From the NCBI GenBank assembly GCA_003022725.1, contig PXSQ01000049.1:34629-70050 (forward strand): DNA of 35,422 bases, given 5' to 3'. This DNA comes from Halobacteriales archaeon SW_7_65_23 (GTDB lineage Archaea; Halobacteriota; Halobacteria; Halobacteriales; Haloarculaceae). Every line of letters starts with the position of its first letter. The stretch's first letter is position 1. Of this stretch, positions 16,718 to 24,551 are shown one piece after another. Under the pieces are notes generated by a model. It made no database searches, was not told where the DNA came from, and worked only from the letters and a program-made list of their open reading frames with translations. Both the position numbers and the translations under genes were made by a program.

Positions 16718-16978
16718 TTACTCGAGCGAGAGCGTATAGATCCGCTTGCGGGCATCCGAAAACGAGAAGCGTGACTCGACGATCCCCGCATCTTCGAGCC
16801 GCGTCAGGGCGTACCGCACTGTCCGCGGCGGCAGCAGCGTCTCCTCGGCCAGCTGGCTCTGGGTCAGCGAGTCGTTGTACTCCAGTACCTTCGCTACGAG
16901 CTTCGCGCTCGGGGGGAGCTCCCGCAACGTCTCCAGATCGTCGGGCGCGTTCTCCCGTACCGTCTCGGTTGCACTCAT
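16718..16978 (-). CDS. Winged helix-turn-helix regulator
   Basis: This 86-residue protein has the core LPPSAKLVAKVLEYNDSLTQ, then SQLAEETLLPPRTVRYALTRLEDAGIVE. It is a MarR/TrmB-like winged helix whose recognition helix is in PPRTVRYALTRLE, followed by a wing with RFSFSDARKRIYTL. It is likely a DNA-binding transcription factor or a chromatin-like small regulator; the target is unknown. It lies between mre11 and pan, divergent from pan, so the 206-bp region between them holds both promoters. A TATA-like ATATTATT sits about 30 bp before its ATG. Confidence 0.8.
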   Translation of the reverse strand: MSATETVRENAPDDLETLRELPPSAKLVAKVLEYNDSLTQSQLAEETLLPPRTVRYALTRLEDAGIVESRFSFSDARKRIYTLSLE

Positions 16979-17153
16979 CGTACTACCTGTTCGGAGATAC
17001 AGACTAATAATATTTGGTATTCTATTTTATTCCTCATGGTTATTCACCCTGGGCGTTCCGCGAGGGCGGATCGGTCAGTTAGCAAACCATTCAGCCGGGT
17101 CGGCGGATCGGGGGTACGTTACTTGTTATCACGGTGGAAGACCGACCCGAAAC

Positions 17154-17163
17154 CTCTTATTAT
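17154..17163 (+). promoter_or_regulatory. TATA-like box of pan
   Basis: CTCTTATTAT followed by TG lies 22-31 bp before the pan ATG (17185). It stands out in a GC-rich context. The spacing suggests a transcript with almost no leader. Confidence 0.5.
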
Positions 17164-17184
17164 TGAAACCGCTACAGTAGGGTA

Positions 17185-18396
17185 ATGACTGATACGGTGG
17201 ACGACGTCGAACTCCCGTACGACGACGACGCGTCCAAGCAGGAGAAGGTCGAATCGCTGGAGGAGCGCCTGGAGGTGCTCGAGTCCCAGAACGAGGAGAT
17301 GCGGGACAAGCTGCTCGATGCCAACGCGGAGAACAACAAGTACCAGCAGAAACTGGAGCGGCTGACCCACGAGAACAAGAAGCTCAAGCAGTCCCCGCTG
17401 TTCGTCGCCACGGTCCAGGAGCTGACCGACGAGGGCGTCATCATCAAACAGCACGGCAACAACCAGGAGGCGCTGACCGAGGTCACCGAGGAGATGCGCG
17501 AGGATCTGGAGCCCGACGACCGCGTCGCGGTCAACAACTCGCTGTCGATCGTCAAGACCCTGGAGGACGAAACTGACGTCCGGGCCCGCGTGATGCAGGT
17601 CGACCGCAGCCCGGAGGTCACCTACGGCGACATCGGCGGCATCAAAGAACAGATCGAGGAGGTCCGCGAGACCGTCGAGATGCCGCTGAGGAACCCCGAC
17701 ATGTTCGAGGACGTCGGCATCGACCCGCCCAGCGGCGTGCTGCTGCACGGCCCGCCGGGCACCGGCAAGACGATGCTCGCGAAGGCCGTCGCCAACCAGA
17801 CCGACGCGACGTTCATCAAGATGGCCGGCTCCGAACTCGTCCACAAGTTCATCGGCGAGGGCGCGAAGCTCGTCCGCGACCTGTTCGAGCTCGCCCGCCA
17901 GCACCAGCCTGCTGTCATCTTCGTCGACGAGATCGACGCCATCGCCGCCAAACGGACCGAGTCGAAAACCTCCGGCGACGCCGAGGTCCAGCGGACGATG
18001 ATGCAACTGCTCTCGGAGATGGACGGCTTCGAGGACCGCGGCGAGATCCGCATCATCGCCGCCACCAACCGCTTCGACATGCTCGACCGGGCGATTCTGC
18101 GCCCCGGCCGCTTCGACCGCCTGATCGAGGTGCCCGAGCCCGACGAGGCCGGCCGCGAGCAGATCTTCAGGATCCACACCCGCTCGATGAGCGTCGACGA
18201 CAACGTCGACTTCGGCCGCCTCGCGGCGATGGCCGAGGGCGCCTCCGGCGCCGACATCAAGGCGATCTGTACCGAGGCCGGGATGTTCGCCATCCGCGAC
18301 GACCGCACTGAGGTCCGGATGAGCGACTTCCGGGAGGCCTACGAGAAGATCCAGACCGAAGACGAGGACGAGGACGTCTCGCGAACCTTCGCCTGA
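17185..18396 (+). CDS. pan: Proteasome-activating nucleotidase
   Basis: This 403-residue AAA+ ATPase unfolds proteins and feeds them into the 20S proteasome. The N-terminal coiled coil (about 20-75, EKVESLEERLEVLESQNEEM...) is followed by an OB domain. The AAA module has Walker A GPPGTGKT, Walker B VIFVDEID, the second region of homology ATNRFDMLDRAILRPGRFDR and sensor 2 GASGADIKAIC. The C terminus is SRTFA: Phe occupies the place of Tyr in the usual HbYX docking motif. It is intact, and is convergent with nothing nearby; the MscS gene follows on the same strand after 56 bp with its own T-rich box. Confidence 0.95.
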   Translation: MTDTVDDVELPYDDDASKQEKVESLEERLEVLESQNEEMRDKLLDANAENNKYQQKLERLTHENKKLKQSPLFVATVQELTDEGVIIKQHGNNQEALTEVTEEMREDLEPDDRVAVNNSLSIVKTLEDETDVRARVMQVDRSPEVTYGDIGGIKEQIEEVRETVEMPLRNPDMFEDVGIDPPSGVLLHGPPGTGKTMLAKAVANQTDATFIKMAGSELVHKFIGEGAKLVRDLFELARQHQPAVIFVDEIDAIAAKRTESKTSGDAEVQRTMMQLLSEMDGFEDRGEIRIIAATNRFDMLDRAILRPGRFDRLIEVPEPDEAGREQIFRIHTRSMSVDDNVDFGRLAAMAEGASGADIKAICTEAGMFAIRDDRTEVRMSDFREAYEKIQTEDEDEDVSRTFA

Positions 18397-18452
18397 GCGG
18401 CTGCCGTCCGGCGGGGCACAACGCTTTTTTTCGGGCCGGAACTCCACAGGCT

Positions 18453-19490
18453 ATGGATCCGGCGACTGGCTTGTGGCTCCTCGCAGGTCAGAACGGGACC
18501 GACGAGGGGAACGGGACGATCCAGCGGCCGGGCTTCGTCCCGGAGAGCGTGCCACAGTGGGCGCTCGACGCCGTCGCGTCGGTCGTGGTGATCGTGCTGG
18601 CGTGGCTCAAGCACGCCTTCTCGTCAAGCTGTTCAGCCGGCGCCTGGCCCGCCACTTCGACCGGCCGAGCCTCACCCGTGTCTCGCTGGCCGGCATCCGC
18701 GTCGGCGTCTACCTCTTCGCCCTGCTGACGCTCCTCCGGATCAACGGCCTCGACCTGGGGAACATCGCGCTGTCAGTGACGATCTTCTCGGCCGTGATCG
18801 GCGTCATCCTCGCGCCGATCGTCGGCAGCATCATCAGCGGCGTGTTCCTGCTGGCCGACCAGCCCTTCGAGATCGGCGACATGATCGAACTGGCTGACCG
18901 GAGCCAGCGTGGCTTCGTCAACGACATCGCTGCGGTACACCAAGATCTTCACACTCGACAACACGTTTCTGGTCGTGCCGAACGGCGAGATACGGAAACG
19001 GGACGTCATCAACTACTCGGCCGAGGACGCCCGGGTCCGGCTCTCGCTTGACGTGTTGATCACCTACGAGAGCGACCTGGCGGCGGCGCGGCAGTACATG
19101 GAGCAGAGTGCGCGGGACGTCGAGGGCGTCATCTCGGGCGGCCCGGGGATCCGCGTCGGGATGGCCCGGTACCCCGCGTCGCCGGACTGCCTCGTCGCCA
19201 ACTTCAGCGATCACGGCATCCTGCTGCGGCTTCGCTACTGGGTCCACGAACCGTACCGGATCCAGCGGGTCCAGTCGAAGGTCCAGACGAACGTCTGGGA
19301 CGCCTTCGAGGGCGAGGACGTCGAGATCGCCTACCCGCACTCGCACCTGATGTTCGACGAGACCAGCGGCGAACTGCAGGTGTCGACCGAAGGGGAGGGG
19401 CCGATGACCACGGATCTCGAGCGGATCGACGAGGCAGAACTCCCCGATGACTCCGATCCGACTGTCGGTGACAGCGGCCACGGGAACTGA
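18453..19490 (+). pseudogene. MscS-type mechanosensitive channel, two frameshifts
   Basis: Three consecutive frames together make one small-conductance mechanosensitive channel of about 345 residues. Frame one gives an N-terminal Gly/Asn-rich lead and the first helix (DAVASVVVIVLAWLKHAF). Frame two gives LVKLFSRRLARHF, two further helices and the pore-lining region IFSAVIGVILAPIVGSIISGVFLLADQPFEIGDMIEL. Frame three gives LRYTKIFTLDNTFLVVPNGEIRKR and the C-terminal beta/alpha domain. Joins fall near 18618-18621 (one base missing) and near 18928-18932 (two bases missing or one extra). Residues either side of both joins remain family-like, so the breaks are recent or are sequence errors. A T-rich box lies about 25 bp before the ATG. 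Confidence 0.8.
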
Positions 19491-19543
19491 TCTGGCGACA
19501 AGAACGCTGGCAGCACAAGGACGGCGGCAGGGTGACGGGACGG

Positions 19544-19948
19544 TCAGGCTGAGGAGACGGTCACGACGTCGCAGTCCAGTTCCTGCCGGAGAAACGCCTC
19601 GATGTCGGGGTCGTCGACGAGCCCTCGGACCATCTCGCGCCACCGGCCCGCCTGCTTCTTGCCGATGACGACGATGTCGGCGTCCTCGGCGGCGGCCTCC
19701 TCGAGGATCGACTCCTCGACCAGCAACCCCTGCCTGACCGCGTAGCGGGCGTTTGGAACCGGGCCGAACTCCTCCTCGACGGCCCGCTTGAGGTCGCTCC
19801 GCGTGGCTCGCGTCGTGTCCTGGTAGAGGTTGATGTGGAGAACGGTGAGCGTCGCTCCCTTCTCCTCCGCGATTCGGATCGCCTCGGCCAGCGTCTCCCG
19901 TGAGTGGTCACTGAGCGGGTACCGGACCGGGACCACGACCTGTGTCAT
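19544..19948 (-). CDS. UspA-type universal stress protein
   Basis: This 134-residue single USP domain starts MTQVVVPVRYPLSDHSRETL, with the alpha/beta alternation EAIRIAEEKGATLTVLHINL, then DADIVVIGKKQAGRWREM and a last strand DVVTVSS. The ATP-loop motif G-x2-G-x9-G-S/T of ATP-binding UspA proteins is not clear here; the segment after VVIG instead reads KKQAGRWREMVRGLVDDPDI. It may therefore be a non-ATP-binding member. The ATG at 19948 fits the usual family start. It is convergent with the MscS gene (53 bp between stops) and divergent from the DUF5816 gene. Confidence 0.8.
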   Translation of the reverse strand: MTQVVVPVRYPLSDHSRETLAEAIRIAEEKGATLTVLHINLYQDTTRATRSDLKRAVEEEFGPVPNARYAVRQGLLVEESILEEAAAEDADIVVIGKKQAGRWREMVRGLVDDPDIEAFLRQELDCDVVTVSSA

Positions 19949-20042
19949 CACGCCCACGTTGGCGGCCCCCCCACCTGAGCCTTTCCACTCGGCAACGTTG
20001 CCACCAACCAGGTCTTTGTCGGTGGACGCCCAACGGTCGCTC

Positions 20043-20282
20043 GTGGAATCAATCACTGGTCCGAACGGGGAGACGCTGTTCATCGACCCGACGGAAGGCA
20101 AGCGCGGCGCGAAGGGACCGTTCTACGTCGTTTACGCCGACGGCGGCGGCGAGGACCGCTGGGGGTTCTACTGCGGGAACTGCGACACGGCGAACAACGC
20201 CGTCGACCCCATGGGACGCATCCAGTGTAACATCTGCAGCAACCGCACCAAAGCCGAAGAGTGGGACGCCGCCCACGAGTGA
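20043..20282 (+). CDS. DUF5816-type zinc-ribbon protein
   Basis: This is 79 residues from a GTG (VESITGPNGETLFIDPTEG). The pattern YADGGGEDRWGFYCGNCDTA...MGRIQCNICSNRTKAEEWDAAHE has two CxxC pairs, forming one zinc ribbon. It matches my memory of the haloarchaeal DUF5816 family. The GTG is preferred over another GTG seven codons upstream because the family normally begins with a short M-E-x-I-x-x-P-x-G-E-T lead. The function is unknown. Confidence 0.75.
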   Translation: MESITGPNGETLFIDPTEGKRGAKGPFYVVYADGGGEDRWGFYCGNCDTANNAVDPMGRIQCNICSNRTKAEEWDAAHE

Positions 20283-20352
20283 CTGTCCGAGTTTTGTTGT
20301 GTCAGTGTCACTAAGATACGTTTAAGCCATCACCCGGAGTATCGGACTGTGA

Positions 20353-20652
20353 ATGGGAGTTGCTAGCACATCCCTCGAACGCGAGGCCGAGTCGATTTTC
20401 AGCGACCTCGGGTACACCGTCACCGCAGACGACGGGACGTTGCGCGCACAACGGAAGTGGCGCGTCGTGGAGCTGACACCGATGGCGGAGCCCGACGATC
20501 CGCCGGAGTCCGGCGGCCTCCGGTGTTTCGTCACGTGGGAGGATCACGTCTCGGCGCTGGAACGACGCCTCACAGGCGCGGATCTCGACTACGAATGGGC
20601 GATCATCGGCGTCGGTGCCGACGACTACGTCGTCAGCCACCACCCGGCCTAG
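20353..20652 (+). CDS. Small haloarchaeal protein, possibly DUF7116
   Basis: This 99-residue soluble protein starts MGVASTSLEREAESIFSDLG. A helix is followed by the strand-rich part YTVTADDGTLRAQRKWRVVEL, GGLRCFVTWEDHVSALERRL and DYEWAIIGVGADDYVVSHH. I recall this layout as the DUF7116 family; the function is unknown. A TATA-like GTTTAAG lies about 30 bp before the ATG. It is in the same direction as the neighbouring genes but likely has its own promoter. Confidence 0.7.
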   Translation: MGVASTSLEREAESIFSDLGYTVTADDGTLRAQRKWRVVELTPMAEPDDPPESGGLRCFVTWEDHVSALERRLTGADLDYEWAIIGVGADDYVVSHHPA

Positions 20653-20707
20653 GAACTGTCGACGGTCGTTTCACTCGCTCGAATCGGTGGTAGACCCGTG
20701 CCCGAAC

Positions 20708-20716
20708 GTTTAAATC
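20708..20716 (+). promoter_or_regulatory. TATA-like box before the Cas4-like gene
   Basis: GTTTAAATC lies about 25-32 bp before the ATG at 20740. This spacing supports 20740 rather than the upstream in-frame start at 20698, which would place the box inside the coding region. Confidence 0.55.
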
Positions 20717-20739
20717 CCAATCCACGACCAGTCCGTGGC

Positions 20740-21399
20740 ATGCACGCCTTTCGTGAGGTCGAGACGGCGGCGTACTGCCCCCGAAAGCTGTACTACCGTC
20801 GGCGCTCCCCCGATCCCGAAGAGGTTCCACAGGAAGTCACCGCCAGGCGCGAGCTGGCGTTTCGCTACGAGCAGTTGCTTGCGGACGACCGGGCGATCGA
20901 CGAGGCGCCGATCGCAGTGACGCCGACGCAGTTCCGATCGAGACTGGGCTGTGCCAAGGCGCGCCTCGACGCCTGGGAATCGCTCGTCGATCCGCCCGAC
21001 AGGGACGTGTTCCTCGAAGGGCGGGACTGTCGAGGAATCGCACACAAGCTACTCGGCGGCGACCCGCCGTCGCTCTCGCTCGCGTTCGCGGGCGCGCCCC
21101 CGGAGAACGGCGTCTGGCACCCACAGAGCGTCCGGCTGATAGCCGCCGCGAAGGCGCTGTCCTGGGAGCGCGAGACCAGCGTCGAGCAGGTGTACGCTGA
21201 GTACCCTGCCTACGGCGTCATCCGGAAAGTCGACGTGAGCGTTCGGCGGACCGCCGAGTACCGCGAGGCCGTCCGGATCGCCGAGGCCATCGACGGCCCG
21301 CCGGCGCGGACCGACGACCGGGCGAAGTGCGAACCCTGCGAGTACCAGGCGAAGTGTGGCGTCAAGACGCGCTCGCTGCGGAGTCTGCTCGGCGGATGA
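20740..21399 (+). CDS. Orphan Cas4/Dna2-like Fe-S protein
   Basis: This is 219 residues from MHAFREVETAAYCPRKLYYR. Cys13 in the YCPRKLYY motif and three C-terminal cysteines (C197, C200, C206 in CEPCEYQAKC) match the 4Fe-4S arrangement of Cas4 and related RecB-family nucleases. The middle has GIAHKLLGG and SVRLIAAAKALSWERETSVEQVYAEYPAYGVIRKVDVSV. The canonical nuclease D...ExK set is not obvious, so activity is uncertain. No CRISPR array or other cas gene is in the window. Similar stand-alone proteins are known in haloarchaea and may act in DNA repair. It is followed by the convergent threonylcarbamoyl-AMP synthase gene. Confidence 0.75.
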   Translation: MHAFREVETAAYCPRKLYYRRRSPDPEEVPQEVTARRELAFRYEQLLADDRAIDEAPIAVTPTQFRSRLGCAKARLDAWESLVDPPDRDVFLEGRDCRGIAHKLLGGDPPSLSLAFAGAPPENGVWHPQSVRLIAAAKALSWERETSVEQVYAEYPAYGVIRKVDVSVRRTAEYREAVRIAEAIDGPPARTDDRAKCEPCEYQAKCGVKTRSLRSLLGG

Positions 21400-21417
21400 C
21401 AGCGTGACGACGTGAGA

Positions 21418-22041
21418 TCAGTGCTCGGCGAGCCAGGACTCGATGTCGTCGGCGAGCGGCCCCCGCCGGTGGATCTCCTTGCGGGCCACGTCGACGACCG
21501 TCGAGCCGCCGCCGGGCGTCTCGCCGCCGTCAACGACCACAGTGGCGGACTCGCGGATCCGATCGTCCAGGTCGGCCACGCCACGCGCGCTCGGACGGCC
21601 GCTCACGTTCGCGCTCGTCGCGGTCACGGGCGCGGCCTCGCGGAGCAGTGACAGTGCGATCTCGTGATCGGGTACCCGGACGCCCACGCGATCCCGGCCG
21701 GCAGTCAAGGCGTCGGGCACCATCGGCCGCCGTTTGAGGACGACCGTGACGGGGCCGGGTAGGAACGCCTCCATGAATGCCCGCTCGCGGTCGCTCGGCG
21801 CGGTGTACTCCGCGGCGTGCTCGACGTCTGGCACCGCGAGCGACACCGGGTTCCCGCGGTTGCGGTTTTTCGCCGCGAACACCCGCTCGACAGCCTCGGC
21901 GTCGAGCGCGTCGGCCCCCAGCCCGTAGACGGTCTCGGTCGGGTAGACCACGAGCTGTCCGTGCCGGATCGCCTCGGCCGCGTCAGCAATCTTGTCGGCA
22001 GATACACCGTTCGCCGTCGCATCGCTGGCGTCGTCTGTCAT
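21418..22041 (-). CDS. L-threonylcarbamoyladenylate synthase (Sua5/YrdC family)
   Basis: This 207-residue enzyme makes threonylcarbamoyl-AMP from threonine, bicarbonate and ATP, the first step of the universal tRNA modification t6A37. Landmarks are the QLVVYPTETVYGLGADA motif, FAAKNRNRGNPVSLAV, LPGPVTVVLKRR, RVGVRVPDH and TATSANVSGRPS. The protein has the single YrdC domain without the C-terminal Sua5 extension, as is usual for short archaeal forms. It is only 19 bp downstream of the redoxin gene on the same strand, so co-transcription is likely. Confidence 0.9.
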   Translation of the reverse strand: MTDDASDATANGVSADKIADAAEAIRHGQLVVYPTETVYGLGADALDAEAVERVFAAKNRNRGNPVSLAVPDVEHAAEYTAPSDRERAFMEAFLPGPVTVVLKRRPMVPDALTAGRDRVGVRVPDHEIALSLLREAAPVTATSANVSGRPSARGVADLDDRIRESATVVVDGGETPGGGSTVVDVARKEIHRRGPLADDIESWLAEH

Positions 22042-22060
22042 CGTCCCGAACTCGCCCCCG

Positions 22061-22588
22061 TTACTCCGACACCCGTTCGACGGCCGCCTCGAACTCGTCG
22101 TAGTCGGGGAAGTCAGGCCACTGGTCAGCGGCCCAGGCGTACTCGACAGTCCGCTCCTCGTCGATGACGAACGTCGCGGGCCGGGGCTCGCTGATCCCGG
22201 TCATGCCGTCGAGGTCGTTGACGATGCCGTACTCCGCGGCGACGCCGTTGGCGGGATCGGAAAAAAACCGGATGTCGCGGTCCGCGAGGTCGCGCTCCTC
22301 GATGAGCGTCTTGTGCTCGTACGGCGAGGAGATCGAGAGTCCGACGACCGTCACGTCGTGCGCGTCGAGGTCGCGGTCGCGCAGTTCGTTCCAGATGTAC
22401 GTCGCCGGGAACGCGCCGTCCATGGGGTGGAAGACGAGCGCGACCGGGCCGTCGTCGGTCAGCTCCGAGAGCGCGACGTCCTCCCAGTACTCGTCGTTGA
22501 CCAGCGGCCGTGTGAAGTCGGGTGCCGTGTCGCCTTCTTCGGGGTGGGCCGGTTCCTCGAGGTCGACGACGTCGAACTCGAGATCCAT
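22061..22588 (-). CDS. Redoxin-domain protein lacking cysteine
   Basis: This is 175 residues. A peroxiredoxin/AhpC-like fold is visible: EEGDTAPDFTRPLVNDEYWEDVALSEL, then PVALVFHPMDGAFPATYIWNEL, VTVVGLSISSPYEHK, DIRFFSDPANGVAAEYGI and RPATFVIDEERTVEYAW. At the place of the peroxidatic Cys the sequence reads MDGAFPATYI, and the whole protein contains no cysteine, so a thiol peroxidase reaction is ruled out for this protein alone. I recall haloarchaeal relatives with the same HPMDGAFPA motif, so this is probably a family trait. Its ATG shares one base with the stop of the upstream glutaredoxin-like gene, indicating tight coupling. Confidence 0.8.
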   Translation of the reverse strand: MDLEFDVVDLEEPAHPEEGDTAPDFTRPLVNDEYWEDVALSELTDDGPVALVFHPMDGAFPATYIWNELRDRDLDAHDVTVVGLSISSPYEHKTLIEERDLADRDIRFFSDPANGVAAEYGIVNDLDGMTGISEPRPATFVIDEERTVEYAWAADQWPDFPDYDEFEAAVERVSE

Positions 22589-22890
22589 CAGGAGCCCTCC
22601 CCGGCGACCGTCGCGTCGGCGGCCGCAGCGTCGACGCCGTGCTCGCCGCACGTCGCGTCGAGATACTCGACGATGTTCGCGCTCTCGGCCATCGTGACGC
22701 CAGTGTTCTCGTCGACGATCACTGGGACCGTCCTGACGCCGCTGTGTCGCTTGACGACGTCCCGGTCGGAGTGCATCGGTTCGACGAACCGCGACCGGTA
22801 CTGGAGGTCGTACTCGTGGAGTTTCCTGACGACGCGCTCACAGAACGGACAGGCCTGCAGCCGGTACAGGGTGATCGCTGGATCGCTCAT
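22588..22890 (-). CDS. Glutaredoxin / GST N-terminal-type protein
   Basis: This 100-residue thioredoxin fold begins MSDPAITLYRLQACPFCERV. CPFC at 14-17 is the redox motif, followed by the TVPVIVDENTGVTMAESANIVEYLD pattern with the cis-Pro and the Glu-Ser pair of glutathione-type binding. Haloarchaea mostly use gamma-glutamylcysteine, so the partner thiol may be that (family knowledge, not seen). It is translationally coupled to the cysteine-free redoxin gene. The C-terminal 15 residues are Ala/Asp-rich and probably disordered. Confidence 0.85.
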   Translation of the reverse strand: MSDPAITLYRLQACPFCERVVRKLHEYDLQYRSRFVEPMHSDRDVVKRHSGVRTVPVIVDENTGVTMAESANIVEYLDATCGEHGVDAAAADATVAGEGS

Positions 22891-22975
22891 ACCCCCAGTA
22901 GGGACGAAGCCAGTGTAATACCTTCGCCCGGCGCATGACAACCCTTTTGACCGGGAGCCGAGAATTAACGGGCCG

Positions 22976-24511
22976 ATGACGAGTCTCTCCGTCCTCGACA
23001 GCCTGGCAACCGCCGTCGGGACGGCCGGCCAGCTTGCCGCCGCGAGCGGCGGCGCCGCGACGACGGCTATCCCGGACTGGGTGACGGAGCTGTTCGGCGT
23101 GTGGCAGGTGCCGGCGCTGGTCGACGCGGGACTGGCGGCGGAGCTGCTCGGCACGGGGCTTGCGGCGGTCGAGGTGTTCGGACTCGAGCTGTCGGACGCC
23201 GCCTTCGCCGTGATCGGCGGACTCGTGCTGTTCGTGTTGCTCGGCCTCTCGGCGTTTTTCTCTTCCTCGGAGATCGCGATGTTCTCGCTGCCGAGCCACC
23301 GCGTGGAGGCAGTGGTCTCCGAGGGGAAACGCGGCGCGAAGACGCTGCAGAGCCTGAAGCAGGACCCCCACCGCCTGCTCGTGACGATCCTCGTCGGCAA
23401 CAACCTGGTCAACATCGCCATGTCGTCGATCGCGACGGGGCTGCTCGCCTACTTCATGGCCAGCCAGGGGCGGGCAGTCGCGGTTGCGACGTTCGGCGTC
23501 ACGGCGCTCGTGTTGCTGTTCGGCGAGAGCGCCCCCAAGTCCTACGCCGTCGACAACTCCGAGCCGTGGGCGCTGCGCATCGCCCGGCCGCTGAAGTTCG
23601 CGGAGACGCTGCTGTTGCCGCTGGTGGTGCTGTTCGACTACCTGACCCGGGCGGTCAACAAAGTGACCGGCGGCCGGGCGGCCATCGAGGAGTCCTACGT
23701 CACCCGCCAGGAGATCCGCGACATGATCAAGACCGGCGAGCGCGAGGGCGTCCTCGACCAGGAGGAGCGGGAGATGCTCCAGCGGACCCTCCGGTTCAAC
23801 CGCACGATCGTCAAGGAGGTGATGACCCCCCGGCTGGACATGACCGCTGTCCCCAAGGACGCCTCGATCGAGGAGGCGATCGAGACCTGCGTCCAGAGCA
23901 ACCACGAGCGCCTGCCCGTCTACGACGGCGAACTCGACAACATCCTCGGGGTCGTCCACATCAACGATCTGATCCGGGACAGCAACTACGGCGACGACGA
24001 CACACCCGTCGACCTCGAATCGCTGATCAAACCGACGCTGCACGTCCCCGAGACCAAGAACGTCGACGACCTGCTGACAGAGATGCGCGAACAGCGGCTG
24101 AACATGGTGATCGTCATCGACGAGTTCGGCACCACCGAGGGGCTGGTGACGATGGAGGACCTCGTCGAGGAGATCGTCGGCGAGATCCTCGAAGGCGGCG
24201 AGGCCGAGCCCATCGAGTTCGTCGGCGACGGGGCGGCGGTCGTCAAAGGCGAGGTCAACATCGACGAGGTCAACGACTCCCTGGGGATCGAACTCCCAGA
24301 GGGCGAGGAGTTCGAGACCATCGCCGGCTTCATCTTCAACCGCGCCGGCCGGCTGGTCGAGCAGGGCGAACGCATCGAGTACGACGGGCTGACGATCCGC
24401 GTCGAACAGGTCGAGAACACGCGCATCCTGAAGGCGCGCATCTCCGGACTCGACGCCTACCACGAGGAAGCGGAGGGCGGGGAGGCCGCCGACGCCGAGG
24501 CGGTCGAGTAG
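22976..24511 (+). CDS. CNNM/CorC-type membrane protein (hemolysin family) with CBS pair
   Basis: This is 511 residues. After a variable N-terminal segment, the DUF21/CNNM transmembrane domain starts near residue 75 (FAVIGGLVLFVLLGLSAFFSSSEIAMFSL). It continues through LLVTILVGNNLVNIAMSSIATGLLAYFM and FGVTALVLLFGESAPKSYA. A CBS pair follows (VMTPRLDMTAVPKDASIEEAIETCVQSNHERLPVY and VPETKNVDDLLTEMREQRLNMVIVIDEFGTTEGLVTMEDLVEEIVGEI). A CorC_HlyC domain ends the protein. The family is linked to Mg2+/Co2+ or Na+/Mg2+ transport in bacteria and archaea; the actual ion is not known here. A T-rich box lies about 30 bp before the ATG. It is convergent with pitA. Confidence 0.9.
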   Translation: MTSLSVLDSLATAVGTAGQLAAASGGAATTAIPDWVTELFGVWQVPALVDAGLAAELLGTGLAAVEVFGLELSDAAFAVIGGLVLFVLLGLSAFFSSSEIAMFSLPSHRVEAVVSEGKRGAKTLQSLKQDPHRLLVTILVGNNLVNIAMSSIATGLLAYFMASQGRAVAVATFGVTALVLLFGESAPKSYAVDNSEPWALRIARPLKFAETLLLPLVVLFDYLTRAVNKVTGGRAAIEESYVTRQEIRDMIKTGEREGVLDQEEREMLQRTLRFNRTIVKEVMTPRLDMTAVPKDASIEEAIETCVQSNHERLPVYDGELDNILGVVHINDLIRDSNYGDDDTPVDLESLIKPTLHVPETKNVDDLLTEMREQRLNMVIVIDEFGTTEGLVTMEDLVEEIVGEILEGGEAEPIEFVGDGAAVVKGEVNIDEVNDSLGIELPEGEEFETIAGFIFNRAGRLVEQGERIEYDGLTIRVEQVENTRILKARISGLDAYHEEAEGGEAADAEAVE

Positions 24512-24551
24512 CTCGTAGCGCTCTGTGAGTGTTTTCGGCACCACGTCACGA

